A stretch of DNA of 64,000 nucleotides from Roseateles amylovorans (lineage in GTDB: Bacteria > Pseudomonadota > Gammaproteobacteria > Burkholderiales > Burkholderiaceae_C): positions 5,146,001 through 5,210,000 of the forward strand of contig NZ_CP104562.2 of assembly GCF_025398155.2 (NCBI RefSeq), read 5' to 3'. The notes below the pieces were generated by a model. The model was given only the letters and a program-made list of their open reading frames with translations. It was not told the origin of the DNA and ran no database searches. A program made the position numbers and the translations under genes. Positions 43,401 through 51,272 of the stretch are shown one piece after another (the first letter of the stretch is position 1; every line of letters starts with the position of its first letter).

Positions 43401-43497
43401 GGCGAACGACCAGTTCATCAGCCGCGCCCGCAACAGCCCGGTGGTCTATCACGTGACGGGACGGGAGTACCTGCTGGGCGCGAGCTACAAGTTCTGA
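40408..43497 (+). CDS. TonB-dependent receptor, carbohydrate type
   Basis: A 1029-residue outer-membrane receptor of the large TonB class that imports plant-derived oligosaccharides in Xanthomonas and Caulobacter relatives. It has a signal peptide ending in PAWAQ (about residue 54), then DTVVITGIRASLESALNAKR as TonB-box/plug start. The plug reads FPDTNLAESLQRVPGVVIDRD, ITVRGLGADFTRVRING and VRKSSSAEVDEGSLGATVDLQ. The barrel ends VTGREYLLGASYKF with a terminal Phe, as outer-membrane assembly requires. The ATG at 40408 follows GGAGAC; an upstream in-frame GTG is less likely. Its place after kdgF suggests import of oligogalacturonides. A strong terminator follows at 43619. Confidence 0.92.
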   Translation: MPQRLGTRLGTSPSTPPRRRSARLRDLEALQRRHAPPSRLTHVAQLAACLLGTATLALPAWAQSTPPTPAAAASAPAASGSAAKDPNSQALDTVVITGIRASLESALNAKRSDRGIVDVVKAEDIAKFPDTNLAESLQRVPGVVIDRDAGEGRNITVRGLGADFTRVRINGIEALATTGGTDSSGGANRSRGFDFNVFASELFNTITVRKSSSAEVDEGSLGATVDLQAARPFDFNKRVITGSVKARYNDLAKETDPRMAFLISDVFADKRVGVLLSGAYSKRRLFEEGFSSVRWDNGPSSGGWCSPTGVTPANPTTTAANCGPAAQGVPRLPGNAATNADYAEASSANNFHPRLPRYGRLSHDQDRLGLTSSIQVRPTDSTLVSFDLLYSKLKATRREDFLEAISFSRTASQGGKPQTSVVEAEYAPNGALLYGKYNGVDVRAESRFDKLSTTFTQPSLTLEQEFGEHLKLNAKVGRANSAFRNPVQTTTTLDALNVNGYTLDFRGNDRLPVIGYPFDPAQSGGALGIVGVPQVSSGTQPGSVTNTTTSEIRIRPQGATNRNDIAHLDLAWEAIPNGLTLKGGVDYKQYKFDTYEYRRVNQNDTIFAPAAGTGSLTTMLTGFGGGLNLPAGTPTSWVIPDLNAIAAAYDIYCNCIKSGPAGGPGDFTLSSTTNGNARGNNRKVTERDKGGFVQADFETRLFGLPIQGNLGVRYVETEQAATGYLASGGGTEVTISQRYKDWLPSLNVSANVTRDFILRFAAARVMARPQLGNLNPGGTISTTGTLSITTGNPFLKPFRAKTFDGSAEWYFARNAFIGVGLFQKNIDTYIQSLRNNIPFNQTGLPLSLLPSNFTGEEVFQTTTPINTPGGKLRGIELNYQQPFSFLPTWGKNFGTVLNYTYVKSKITYLVSPTSNSVIVDDLLNMSPRSWNATLYYDDNRFSARVSASQRSSFLTRVPGQNNNDVEGKNETLNVDASVSYKVNDRLTVTLEGVNLTNEANDQFISRARNSPVVYHVTGREYLLGASYKF

Positions 43498-43618
43498 GAA
43501 CGGCGGGCCATCCGGCCCGCTGCCGGGCAATCAGCCCCACCTCTCCAGAAACTTGCTGGCACAGTCCTTACACACGCTGACAGCACACGCAAGACGTCAC
43601 AAGACTCACCGATCAAGC

Positions 43619-43648
43619 AAGGGGTCGCCGAAAGGCGACCCCTTTTTC
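43619..43648 (+). terminator. terminator after the TonB receptor
   Basis: AGGGGTCGCC (43620-43629), GAAA loop, GGCGACCCCT (43634-43643), then a T-run to 43647. The stem is a perfect 10 bp with a GNRA-type loop. It ends the kdgF-receptor transcript and isolates the following antitoxin-like gene. Confidence 0.9.
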
Positions 43649-43679
43649 ATCTTGAACAGTCGCAGGAGGTAGACCCTAT

Positions 43680-44150
43680 ATGACAAGCATGAAATGCCCG
43701 TTCTGCGAGGACGGCCAAATGGTTGAACAGCCCTACGACACCTTTGTTCGTTCTGGCCGAAGGAACATCCAAATCGAGGGGCTGCAGCACTTCCTTTGCG
43801 ACCGGTGCGACCAGTCTCTGACCAACCGCCGTCAGACGGCGCACAACAGGTCCGTCATGCAAGCGGCGCAGGACCGCGATGTGATCACCTCAGTGGATGC
43901 CGCCTTTCTCCAAGCGTTGCGGGCGCGGCACGATCTCACGCAACGCGCAGCCTCACGGCTTTTTGGCGCTGGCGAAAGTTCCTTCGCCAAATGGGAGTCA
44001 GCGCAGAGCGCGGTGAGTACCCCCACCGCGTTGCTGCTCCGGTGTGCGGCCGAAGTGCCCGGCGTCATCGAACACATCGCCGCGTTGCGCGGCGAAGCCC
44101 TGCCGCCGACAGTAGAGGAAGCGCCTCCCGCCGTCGTTCATCTCGCGTAG
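43680..44150 (+). CDS. MqsA/YgiT-type zinc-finger HTH protein, orphan antitoxin
   Basis: A 156-residue protein with the two-part architecture of MqsA antitoxins. The N-terminal zinc finger has CPFCEDG and FLCDRCDQ (two Cys-x2-Cys pairs, about residues 6-50). The C-terminal XRE-type helix-turn-helix is LRARHDLTQRAASRLFGAGESSFAKWESAQ (about 82-112). An excellent ribosome site, AGGAGGT, lies 9 nt upstream. The partner toxin MqsR normally precedes mqsA, but only 180 bp of non-coding sequence separates this gene from the TonB receptor, and nothing toxin-like follows. It may be a solitary regulator, or an antitoxin that has lost its toxin or acts against one encoded elsewhere. Confidence 0.82.
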   Translation: MTSMKCPFCEDGQMVEQPYDTFVRSGRRNIQIEGLQHFLCDRCDQSLTNRRQTAHNRSVMQAAQDRDVITSVDAAFLQALRARHDLTQRAASRLFGAGESSFAKWESAQSAVSTPTALLLRCAAEVPGVIEHIAALRGEALPPTVEEAPPAVVHLA

Positions 44151-44174
44151 ACATTCGACGTAGACATCGGCGCG

Positions 44175-44239
44175 AACATTCGGCCGCAACGCTCGGCCTG
44201 AGCGTTCGGCCTGAGCATTCGGCCTAAGCATTCGGCCTC
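44175..44239. repeat. 13-bp tandem array (5 units)
   Basis: Five consecutive units of the form ARCRYTCGGCCNN (for example AGCATTCGGCCTA) start 25 bp after the stop of the MqsA-like gene. Units differ at one to three positions. Confidence 0.8.
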
Positions 44240-44320
44240 AACGGCCCGCCCAAAGCGTCTCTCCCTGAAACGGCGCGAAAGCGCCGTGCCGCGCTTTGCG
44301 GACGCCGTGCGGGCAGTCCC

Positions 44321-47300
44321 CTACACCAACACCCGCTCAATCCCACCGTTGTTGGCCTTGGCCACGTACTCCGGCATCCAGTTCTCGCCCAGGATCTGGC
44401 GGGCCATCTCGACGACGATGTAGTCCGCCTCCAGCAGGCCGTTCTGCAGATCCCCGCCGTAACGGCTCAGGCCCTGCAGGCAGGACGGGCAACTGGTGAG
44501 GATCTTCAGGTTCTCTTGCGCGCCCACCTTGCCGGTGTCACGCAATTGCGTCTCGGCCTTGCGCAACTCTTCTTCCTTGCGGAAGCGGACCTGGGTGGAG
44601 ATGTCCGGACGGGTCACGCCCAGGGTGCCGCTCTCGCCGCAGCAGCGCTCGCTCTTCACCACCTCCGGACCCACCAGCGCCTTCACCGTCTTCATCGGCT
44701 CTTGCAGCTTCATCGGCGAGTGGCAGGGGTCGTGATAAAGATAGGCCTGCTTGCTGGCCAGGGTGACGCCCTTCTCCAGCAGGTATTCGTGGATGTCGAT
44801 GATCCGGCAGCCGGGGAAGATGTCCTCGAACTTGTAGCCCTGCAGCTGGTCATAGCAGGTGCCGCAGGACACCACCACCGTCTTGATGTCCAGGTAGTTC
44901 AGCGTGTTGGCCACGCGGTGGAACAGCACCCGGTTGTCGGTGATGATCTTCTCGGCCTTGTCGAACTGCCCCGATCCGCGCTGCGGATAGCCGCAGCACA
45001 GGTAGCCCGGCGGCAGCACCGTCTGCACGCCCGCATGCCAGAGCATCGCCTGGGTGGCCAGACCCACCTGGCTGAACAGCCGCTCCGATCCGCAGCCCGG
45101 GAAATAGAACACCGCCTCCGCGTCGGCGCTGGTCGAGGCCGGGTTGCGGATGATGGGCACGTAGTCCTTGTCCTCGATGTCGAGCAAGGCGCGGGCGGTC
45201 TTCTTCGGCAGGCCGCCGGGCAACTTCTTGTTAATGAAGTGGATGACCTGCTCTTTCACCGGCGCAGTGCCCACCGTGGCCGGCGGCGCCGCGGTCTGCT
45301 TGCGGGCCACCCGCTTGAGCAGGCGGTTGGCCATGCGCTGCGCCTTGAAGCCCACACCGACCATCGCCGCCCGGGCGATCTTGATCGTCTCGGGATTCGT
45401 CGCGTTCAGCATGAACATCGCCGCTGCATTGCCGGGGCGGAAGCTCTTCTTGCCCATCTTGCGCAACAGGTTGCGCATGTTCATGGTCACATCGCCGAAG
45501 TCGATCTTCACCGGGCAGGGATTCAGGCACTTGTGGCACACCGTGCAGTGATCGGCCACGTCCTCGAACTCCTCCCAGTGCTTGATCGAGACGCCACGGC
45601 GGGTCTGCTCCTCGTAGAGGAAGGCCTCCACCAGCAGCGAGGTCGCCAGGATCTTGTTGCGCGGGCTGTAGAGCAGGTTGGCGCGCGGCACATGGGTGGC
45701 GCAGACCGGCTTGCACTTGCCGCAGCGCAGGCAGTCCTTGATGGACTCGCTGATCGCGCCGATGTCGCTCTGCTGCATGATCAGCGACTCATGCCCCATC
45801 AGCCCGAAGCTGGGCGTGTAGGCATTGGTCAGGTCGGCGAAGGTGGACTGGCCGCTGGTGGCCGGACGCAGCAGCTTGCCCTTGTTGAAGCGCCCTTGCG
45901 GATCGACCCGCTGCTTGTAGCCGGCAAAGCCGGCGAGTTCGTCGTCGGTGAGGAACTCCAGTTTGGTGATGCCGATGCCGTGCTCACCCGAGATCACGCC
46001 GTCCAGCGACCGCGCCAGCTTCATGATCCGCGCCACCGCTTCATGCGCGGTCTGCAGCATCTCGTAGTTGTCCGAGTTCACCGGGATGTTGGTGTGGACG
46101 TTGCCGTCGCCCGCATGCATGTGCAGCGCCACCCACACCCGACCGCGCAGCACCTCCTTGTGGATGCGCTTGCATTCGGCCAGGATCTGGGTGAAGGCCG
46201 CGCCGGCGAACACATCCTGCAGCGGCTTGAGGATCTGCTTCTTCCAGCTCGCGCGCAGGGTGTAGTCCTGCAGTTGCTCGAAGTAGCTGCGCTCGCCCTC
46301 GGCGGCGCGATCAATGTCCAGCGCCTGCATCCACTCGCGCCATTGGGCACCGACCTCGTCCAGCAGCGCGAGCGCCTGCTGCACCCGGTCTTCCAGCAGC
46401 TCGGCGCTGGGAATCTCGCCGGCATCGTCGCTCTTGCCCAGGGGCAGGTTGCCGGTGGCGAAGAAGTCCCGCAGCGCATCGACCAGCGCCAGCTTGTTGC
46501 GCAGCGACAGCTCGATGTTGATCCGCTCGATGCCCAGGGTGTATTCGCCCATGCGCGGCAGCGGAATCACCACGTCCTCGTTCACCTTGAACGCATTGGT
46601 GTGCTTGGAGATGGCCGCCGTGCGTTTGCGGTCCAGCCAGAACTTCTTGCGCGCGTCGGCACTGACCGCGACGAAGCCCTCGCCCGAGCGACCGTTGGCC
46701 AGCCGCACCACCTCGCTGGTGGCGCGGGCGACTTCGTCCGCATCGTCGCCGACGATGTCGCCGATCAGCACCATCTTCGGCAGCCCGCCGCGCTTGCTCT
46801 TGGTGGCATAGCCCACCGCCTTCAGATAGCGGTCGTCCAGATGCTCCAGGCCGGCCAGGATCGCGCCGCCGGGCTTCTTCATCTCGCCGAACATGAAGTC
46901 CTTGATGTCGACGATCGACGGCACGCATTCCTTCGGATTGCCGAAGAACTCCAGGCAGACGGTGCGCACATGCGCCGGCATGCGGTGCACGATCCAGCGC
47001 GCGCTGGTGATCAGGCCGTCGCAACCTTCCTTCTGCACGCCGGGCAGGCCGGCCAGGAACTTGTCGGTCACATCCTTGCCCAGGCCTTCCTTGCGGAAGG
47101 TGCGGCCCGGAATGTCCAGCCGTTCGGTGCGCTCCAGCACCCGGCCGGTGGCGTCGAAATAGCGCAGCTCGAAGCTGGCCGTCTCCACATCATGGATCTT
47201 GCCCATGTTGTGGTTGATCCGCACCACCTCCAGCCACTTCGCTTCCGGCGTGACCATGCGCCAGGAAGCCAGGTTGTCCAGCGCGGTGCCCCACAGCACC

Positions 47301-48241
47301 GCCTTCTTGCCGCCGGCATTCATGGCGATGTTGCCACCGATGCACGAGGCTTCCGCCGAGGTCGGATCCACGGCGAAGACAAAGCCGTGCAGCTCCGCCA
47401 GATCCGACACCCGCTGCGTCACCACGCCGGCCTCGGTCCAGATCGTCGGCACCTCCCGGTCCATGCCGGGCAGCTGCATCATCTCGACGCCGCGCATGGC
47501 CTCGAGCTTCTCGGTGTTGATGACGGCGGTGTTCCACACCAGCGGCACCGCGCCACCGGTATAGCCGGTGCCGCCGCCGCGCGGAATGACGGTGAGCCCG
47601 AGTTCGAAGCAGCCGGCCACCAGCGCGGCCATCTCGGCCTCGGTGTCGGGCGTCAGCACCACGAACGGGTATTCGACCCGCCAATCGGTCGCATCGGTGA
47701 CGTGGGCCACCCGAGACAGACCGTCGTACTTGATGTTGTCCTTGGCAGTGTGGCGGGCAAAGACCTTGCTGGCACGCTTGCGCAGCTCGGCCACCTGCTC
47801 GAATTGATGCGCGAAGGCGGCCACCGCCGCTTCGGCGGCAGTCAGCAGTTCACCGACCCAGGCGTCGCGCTGGGCATCGTCCTCGGGATGGCGACGACGC
47901 TGCACCTCCTTGAGCCGATGGCGCAGCGCACCGATCAGCGCTTCGCGGCGGCGCGGGTTGTCGAGCAGGTCGTCCTGCAGATAGGGATTGCGCTGCACCA
48001 CCCAGATGTCGCCCAGCACCTCATAGAGCATGCGGGCGGAGCGGCCGGTCTGGCGCTCGCCGCGCAACTGGTTCAGCAGCTCCCAGGCACGGGCGCCGAG
48101 CAGGCGAAGGACGATTTCGCGATCGGAGAAGGAGGTGTAGTTGTACGGAATCTCGCGCAGCCGGGGCGCGTGCGCGAGGGTCGGGATCATTTCGCCGGCC
48201 ATCGCGGGGTCGACGGGCATCAGCAGATGCGGTGCATTCAT
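44321..48241 (-). CDS. FAD-linked oxidase fused to Fe-S/CCG domain (D-lactate/glycolate dehydrogenase type)
   Basis: A 1306-residue respiratory oxidoreductase that combines what are separate GlcD- and GlcF-like subunits in other bacteria. The N-terminal DUF3683 region covers residues 1-160. The FAD-binding PCMH domain (about 165-430) has VVLTPDTEAEMAALV and IPRGGGTGYTGGAVPL. The FAD-oxidase C-terminal domain (about 430-790) has HMHAGDGNVHTNIP and SGEHGIGITK. Two [4Fe-4S] motifs follow, CLRCGKCKPVC (837-847) and CTVCHKCLNPC (899-909). The C-terminal cysteine-rich pair has FPGCGSERLF, CCGYPQRGSG, SCGTCYDQL and CCGESGTLG. It should oxidise a 2-hydroxy acid and feed the quinone pool. The substrate is not determined by context. 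The start at 48241 is the family-like MNAPHLL; no strong ribosome site is visible. Confidence 0.9.
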   Translation of the reverse strand: MNAPHLLMPVDPAMAGEMIPTLAHAPRLREIPYNYTSFSDREIVLRLLGARAWELLNQLRGERQTGRSARMLYEVLGDIWVVQRNPYLQDDLLDNPRRREALIGALRHRLKEVQRRRHPEDDAQRDAWVGELLTAAEAAVAAFAHQFEQVAELRKRASKVFARHTAKDNIKYDGLSRVAHVTDATDWRVEYPFVVLTPDTEAEMAALVAGCFELGLTVIPRGGGTGYTGGAVPLVWNTAVINTEKLEAMRGVEMMQLPGMDREVPTIWTEAGVVTQRVSDLAELHGFVFAVDPTSAEASCIGGNIAMNAGGKKAVLWGTALDNLASWRMVTPEAKWLEVVRINHNMGKIHDVETASFELRYFDATGRVLERTERLDIPGRTFRKEGLGKDVTDKFLAGLPGVQKEGCDGLITSARWIVHRMPAHVRTVCLEFFGNPKECVPSIVDIKDFMFGEMKKPGGAILAGLEHLDDRYLKAVGYATKSKRGGLPKMVLIGDIVGDDADEVARATSEVVRLANGRSGEGFVAVSADARKKFWLDRKRTAAISKHTNAFKVNEDVVIPLPRMGEYTLGIERINIELSLRNKLALVDALRDFFATGNLPLGKSDDAGEIPSAELLEDRVQQALALLDEVGAQWREWMQALDIDRAAEGERSYFEQLQDYTLRASWKKQILKPLQDVFAGAAFTQILAECKRIHKEVLRGRVWVALHMHAGDGNVHTNIPVNSDNYEMLQTAHEAVARIMKLARSLDGVISGEHGIGITKLEFLTDDELAGFAGYKQRVDPQGRFNKGKLLRPATSGQSTFADLTNAYTPSFGLMGHESLIMQQSDIGAISESIKDCLRCGKCKPVCATHVPRANLLYSPRNKILATSLLVEAFLYEEQTRRGVSIKHWEEFEDVADHCTVCHKCLNPCPVKIDFGDVTMNMRNLLRKMGKKSFRPGNAAAMFMLNATNPETIKIARAAMVGVGFKAQRMANRLLKRVARKQTAAPPATVGTAPVKEQVIHFINKKLPGGLPKKTARALLDIEDKDYVPIIRNPASTSADAEAVFYFPGCGSERLFSQVGLATQAMLWHAGVQTVLPPGYLCCGYPQRGSGQFDKAEKIITDNRVLFHRVANTLNYLDIKTVVVSCGTCYDQLQGYKFEDIFPGCRIIDIHEYLLEKGVTLASKQAYLYHDPCHSPMKLQEPMKTVKALVGPEVVKSERCCGESGTLGVTRPDISTQVRFRKEEELRKAETQLRDTGKVGAQENLKILTSCPSCLQGLSRYGGDLQNGLLEADYIVVEMARQILGENWMPEYVAKANNGGIERVLV

Positions 48242-48693
48242 GGCGGCCAGGTGCCTGCGCACCCTGGGTTGCGGCGTCCGGCGCTCCGAAGGAACACCGA
48301 TGCCTGGCTGGAGAAAAGCATGAGGCCGCGCCCGGGACAGCGCCTCGGACTTGTGGTCCCCGGCCCCGCTGGACACGAGGATCGGAACAGGCGTTCGCGA
48401 ATGGCCGCGGTCGCGGCCGGCCCCGGACAGGGCAATGGGCGGAATCCTACCCCAGCGAAAGAGGGCGGGCCCCGGCGAGGGACTCTAGGCAAGCGCGGCA
48501 TCGCCTGGTCGGCGACACCCGGTGCAGCGCCTGCGTGGGACGCCCCGCATGAAATCCCGGTGACTGGCGAGTGCGCAGGCAGCACGTGACCGTGGTCACC
48601 CAATGTCACAATGCCCGGATAAGCTCATCCGGGCCCGGTAGAAACCCTTGCCGCGCCGCCCGAACAACACTTTTTCCGGAGCAACGGAGACCC
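48242..48693. other. 452-bp spacer and leader of the ugp operon
   Basis: No gene is seen. Two inverted repeats lie near ugpB: GTGACC-GT-GGTCAC (48586-48599) and the hairpin GCCCGGAT-AAGCTC-ATCCGGGC (48613-48634). The second has no T-run and probably forms in the ugpB leader RNA. Confidence 0.45.
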
Positions 48694-50007
48694 ATGAAGA
48701 CTTCACTGCTTGCTGCTTCCCTGGCCGCGCTGCTGGCCGCCAGCCCCACCGCCGCCCTCGCCCAGACCGAGATCCAATGGTGGCACTCGATGGGCGGCGC
48801 CCTCGGCGACTGGGTCAACGACCTGGCCAAGGACTTCAACGCCAGCCAGACCGACTACAAGATCGTCCCGACCTACAAGGGCAGCTACGACGAATCGATG
48901 GCCGGCGCGATCGCCGCCTTCCGTGCCGGCAACGCCCCGCACATCCTGCAGGTCTTCGAGGTCGGCACCGCCACCATGATGGCCAGCAAGGGCGCCATCG
49001 TGCCGGTCGGCCAGGTGATGCAGCAAGCCGGCGCGAAGTTCGACAACGCCGCCTATGTGCCTGCCGTCGCCGGCTACTACACCGCGCCGAACGGCCAGAT
49101 GCTGAGCTTCCCGTTCAACAGCTCGACCACCGTCTTCCACTACAACAAGGACGCCTTCAAGGCCGCGGGACTGGATCCCAACAAGCCGCCGTCGTCCTGG
49201 CCGGAAGTCGCTGCCGCCGCGGCCAAGCTCAAGGCCGCCGGCCACAAGTGCCCGTTCACCACGAGCTGGGTCAGCTGGACGCAACTGGAGAGCTTCTCCG
49301 CCTGGCACAACGTGGAGTACGCGACCAAGAACAACGGCTTCGGCGGCCTGGACACGCGGCTGGCCTTCAACTCGCCGCTGCATGTGCGCCACATCGAGAA
49401 CCTGGCCAACATGGCCAAGCAGGGCCTGTTCGTCTACAAGGGCCGCGGCAACAGCGCCGATGCCACCTTCGTCTCCGGCGAGTGCGCCATGATGACCGGC
49501 TCGTCCGGCCTCTACGCCAACATCAAGAAGAGCGCCAAGTTCGCCGCCGGCACCGCGCCGCTGCCCTACTACCCCGACGTGCCCGGCGCGCCGCAGAACA
49601 CCGTCATCGGCGGCGCCAGCCTGTGGGTGATGTCCGGCAAGAAGTCCGCCGAGTACAAGGGCGTGGCCGCGTTCTTCCAGTACCTGTCGCGTACCGAGGT
49701 CGCCTCCGAAAGCCACAAGCGCACCGGCTACCTGCCGGTCACCAAGGCCGCCTATGAGCTGACCGAGAAGAGCGGCTTCTACAAGGCCAATCCCGGCACC
49801 GACGTGGCCGTGCAGCAGATGATCCGCAAGACGACCGACAAGTCGCGCGGCGTGCGGCTGGGCAACTTCGCGCAGATCCGCACCATCGTCGATGAAGAGA
49901 TGGAGCAGGTCTGGGCCGGTCGCAAGACGCCCAAGGACGGCCTGGACACCGCCATCTCCCGCGGCAACGAACTGCTGGAGCGCTTCCAGAAGTCCGCCAA
50001 GCTGTGA
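48694..50007 (+). CDS. ugpB: sn-glycerol-3-phosphate ABC transporter, binding protein
   Basis: A 437-residue periplasmic receptor for sn-glycerol-3-phosphate (and glycerophosphocholine in some species). The signal peptide is TSLLAASLAALLAASPTAALA. Mature signatures are IQWWHSMGGALGDWVNDLAKDFNASQ, YKGSYDESMAGAIAAFRAGNAPHILQVFEVGTATMM, FPFNSSTTVFHYNKDAFKAAGLDP and NNGFGGLDTRLAFN, all characteristic of UgpB. The start lies after GGAG with an 8-nt gap. It heads a ugpB-ugpA-ugpE-ugpC-ugpQ series. No convincing Pho box was found. Confidence 0.95.
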   Translation: MKTSLLAASLAALLAASPTAALAQTEIQWWHSMGGALGDWVNDLAKDFNASQTDYKIVPTYKGSYDESMAGAIAAFRAGNAPHILQVFEVGTATMMASKGAIVPVGQVMQQAGAKFDNAAYVPAVAGYYTAPNGQMLSFPFNSSTTVFHYNKDAFKAAGLDPNKPPSSWPEVAAAAAKLKAAGHKCPFTTSWVSWTQLESFSAWHNVEYATKNNGFGGLDTRLAFNSPLHVRHIENLANMAKQGLFVYKGRGNSADATFVSGECAMMTGSSGLYANIKKSAKFAAGTAPLPYYPDVPGAPQNTVIGGASLWVMSGKKSAEYKGVAAFFQYLSRTEVASESHKRTGYLPVTKAAYELTEKSGFYKANPGTDVAVQQMIRKTTDKSRGVRLGNFAQIRTIVDEEMEQVWAGRKTPKDGLDTAISRGNELLERFQKSAKL

Positions 50008-50383
50008 GCCTGGGCCGGCGGGCCCACGGACCGAAGGCCACGGGTGAACGCCCGTTCGCTCAGGCTCCGGGCCCCGACCCGATGTCAGGCAATCAAGGGG
50101 CTTCCCATCGGCGCTGACGAGGCACATGCTCCCAAGGCGTTGGCCGTCGGCTGGAAGACAGCGCAGGGGATCGACCACCCGCCCGCCCCTGCGCACCCTG
50201 CATGCCGATGACGCCCTCCTGCCGGCCGTTCTGATGCATGGCTGACCAGTTCCAGATGCCTGTGCTCGATCGCTTGTATTGATCGGGTGCGCCGATCGCC
50301 AGTGCGGACCGCCTATGCGGACCGCCTGCGCAGATCGCCCTCCCGGATTTCCCCAAGATCGACTTTCCCGACGGACACCCCGG
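50008..50383. other. 376-bp spacer between ugpB and ugpA
   Basis: No gene or terminator is recognised. Near 50309-50331 a GCGGACCGCCT unit is repeated. The spacer is unusually long for the inside of a transporter operon, so ugpA may have its own promoter. Confidence 0.4.
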
Positions 50384-51271
50384 ATGTCGCAACAAAAACG
50401 CGTGGTCTTTCGATCCGGCTGGCTGCCCTGGCTGCTGCTGGCTCCGCAGGCGCTGGTCATCAGCGCCTTCTTCTTCTGGCCGGCCGCCCAGGCGCTGCTG
50501 CAGAGCCTGCAGCAGCAGGACGCCTTCGGCCTGTCGACCGAATGGGTGGGGCTGGAGAATTTCCGCCAGCTCTTCAACGATCCCGGCTACCTGGCGTCCT
50601 TCAAGACCACCGCCGTGTTCTCGCTGCTGGTGGCGGTGCTCGGGCTGTCGGTCTCGCTGCTGCTGGCCACCATGGCCAACCGGGTGATGCGGGGCGCCGG
50701 CCTCTACAAGACCCTGCTGATCTGGCCTTATGCGGTAGCCCCGGCGATCGCGGGCGTGCTGTGGCTGTTCATGTTCGCGCCGTCGATCGGCGTGGTGGCC
50801 TATGCGCTTCAAGCGCTGGGCATTCCCTGGAACCACCTGCTCGATGCCAACGATGCGATGACGCTGGTGGTGCTGGCCGCCGTCTGGAAGCAGGTCTCCT
50901 ACAACTTCCTGTTCTTCCTGGCCGGTCTGCAGTCCATCCCGAAATCGCTGATCGAGGCCGCCGCGATCGACGGGGCCAGTCCCTGGCGCCGCTTCTGGAC
51001 GATCACCTTCCCGCTGCTGTCGCCCACCAGCTTCTTCCTGCTGGTGATCAACGTGGTGTATGCCTTCTTCGACACCTTCGGCATCATCGATGCGGCCACC
51101 CACGGCGGCCCCGGCAAGGACACCGCCATCCTGGTCTACAAGGTGTATTACGACGGCTTCAAGGCGCTGGATCTGGGCGGATCGGCCGCACAGAGCGTGG
51201 TGTTGATGGCGATCGTGGTGGTGCTGACGGTGGTGCAGTTCCGCTTTGTCGAACGGAAAGTGAATTACTGA
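50384..51271 (+). CDS. ugpA: sn-glycerol-3-phosphate ABC transporter permease
   Basis: A 295-residue MalF-type permease with six predicted helices. Characteristic sequence includes LPWLLLAPQALVISAFFFWPAAQALLQSLQQQDAFG, typical of UgpA. The coupling loop is LIEAAAIDGASPWRRFWTITFPLLSPT. The start at 50384 begins the family N-terminus (MSQQKRVVFR). It ends one base before the ugpE start codon, so the two are translationally coupled. It forms the membrane channel with UgpE for glycerol-3-phosphate uptake. Confidence 0.94.
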   Translation: MSQQKRVVFRSGWLPWLLLAPQALVISAFFFWPAAQALLQSLQQQDAFGLSTEWVGLENFRQLFNDPGYLASFKTTAVFSLLVAVLGLSVSLLLATMANRVMRGAGLYKTLLIWPYAVAPAIAGVLWLFMFAPSIGVVAYALQALGIPWNHLLDANDAMTLVVLAAVWKQVSYNFLFFLAGLQSIPKSLIEAAAIDGASPWRRFWTITFPLLSPTSFFLLVINVVYAFFDTFGIIDAATHGGPGKDTAILVYKVYYDGFKALDLGGSAAQSVVLMAIVVVLTVVQFRFVERKVNY

Positions 51272-51272
51272 C

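Noticed and set aside
43498..43679. An MqsR toxin gene before the MqsA-like gene
   Set aside because: The interval is only 182 bp, contains a terminator, and has no frame of the needed length of about 98 codons.
44516..48589. A 1357-codon open frame antisense to the FAD/Fe-S oxidase
   Set aside because: High-GC codon use in the real gene leaves the opposite strand free of stops. The product is rich in His, Arg, Gly and Ala with no domain pattern, while the minus-strand protein has complete cofactor motifs.
48594..48612. GTCAC direct repeats before ugpB as a Pho box
   Set aside because: The repeats are spaced 10 rather than 11 bp and match the Pho half-site poorly, so PhoB control cannot be claimed.
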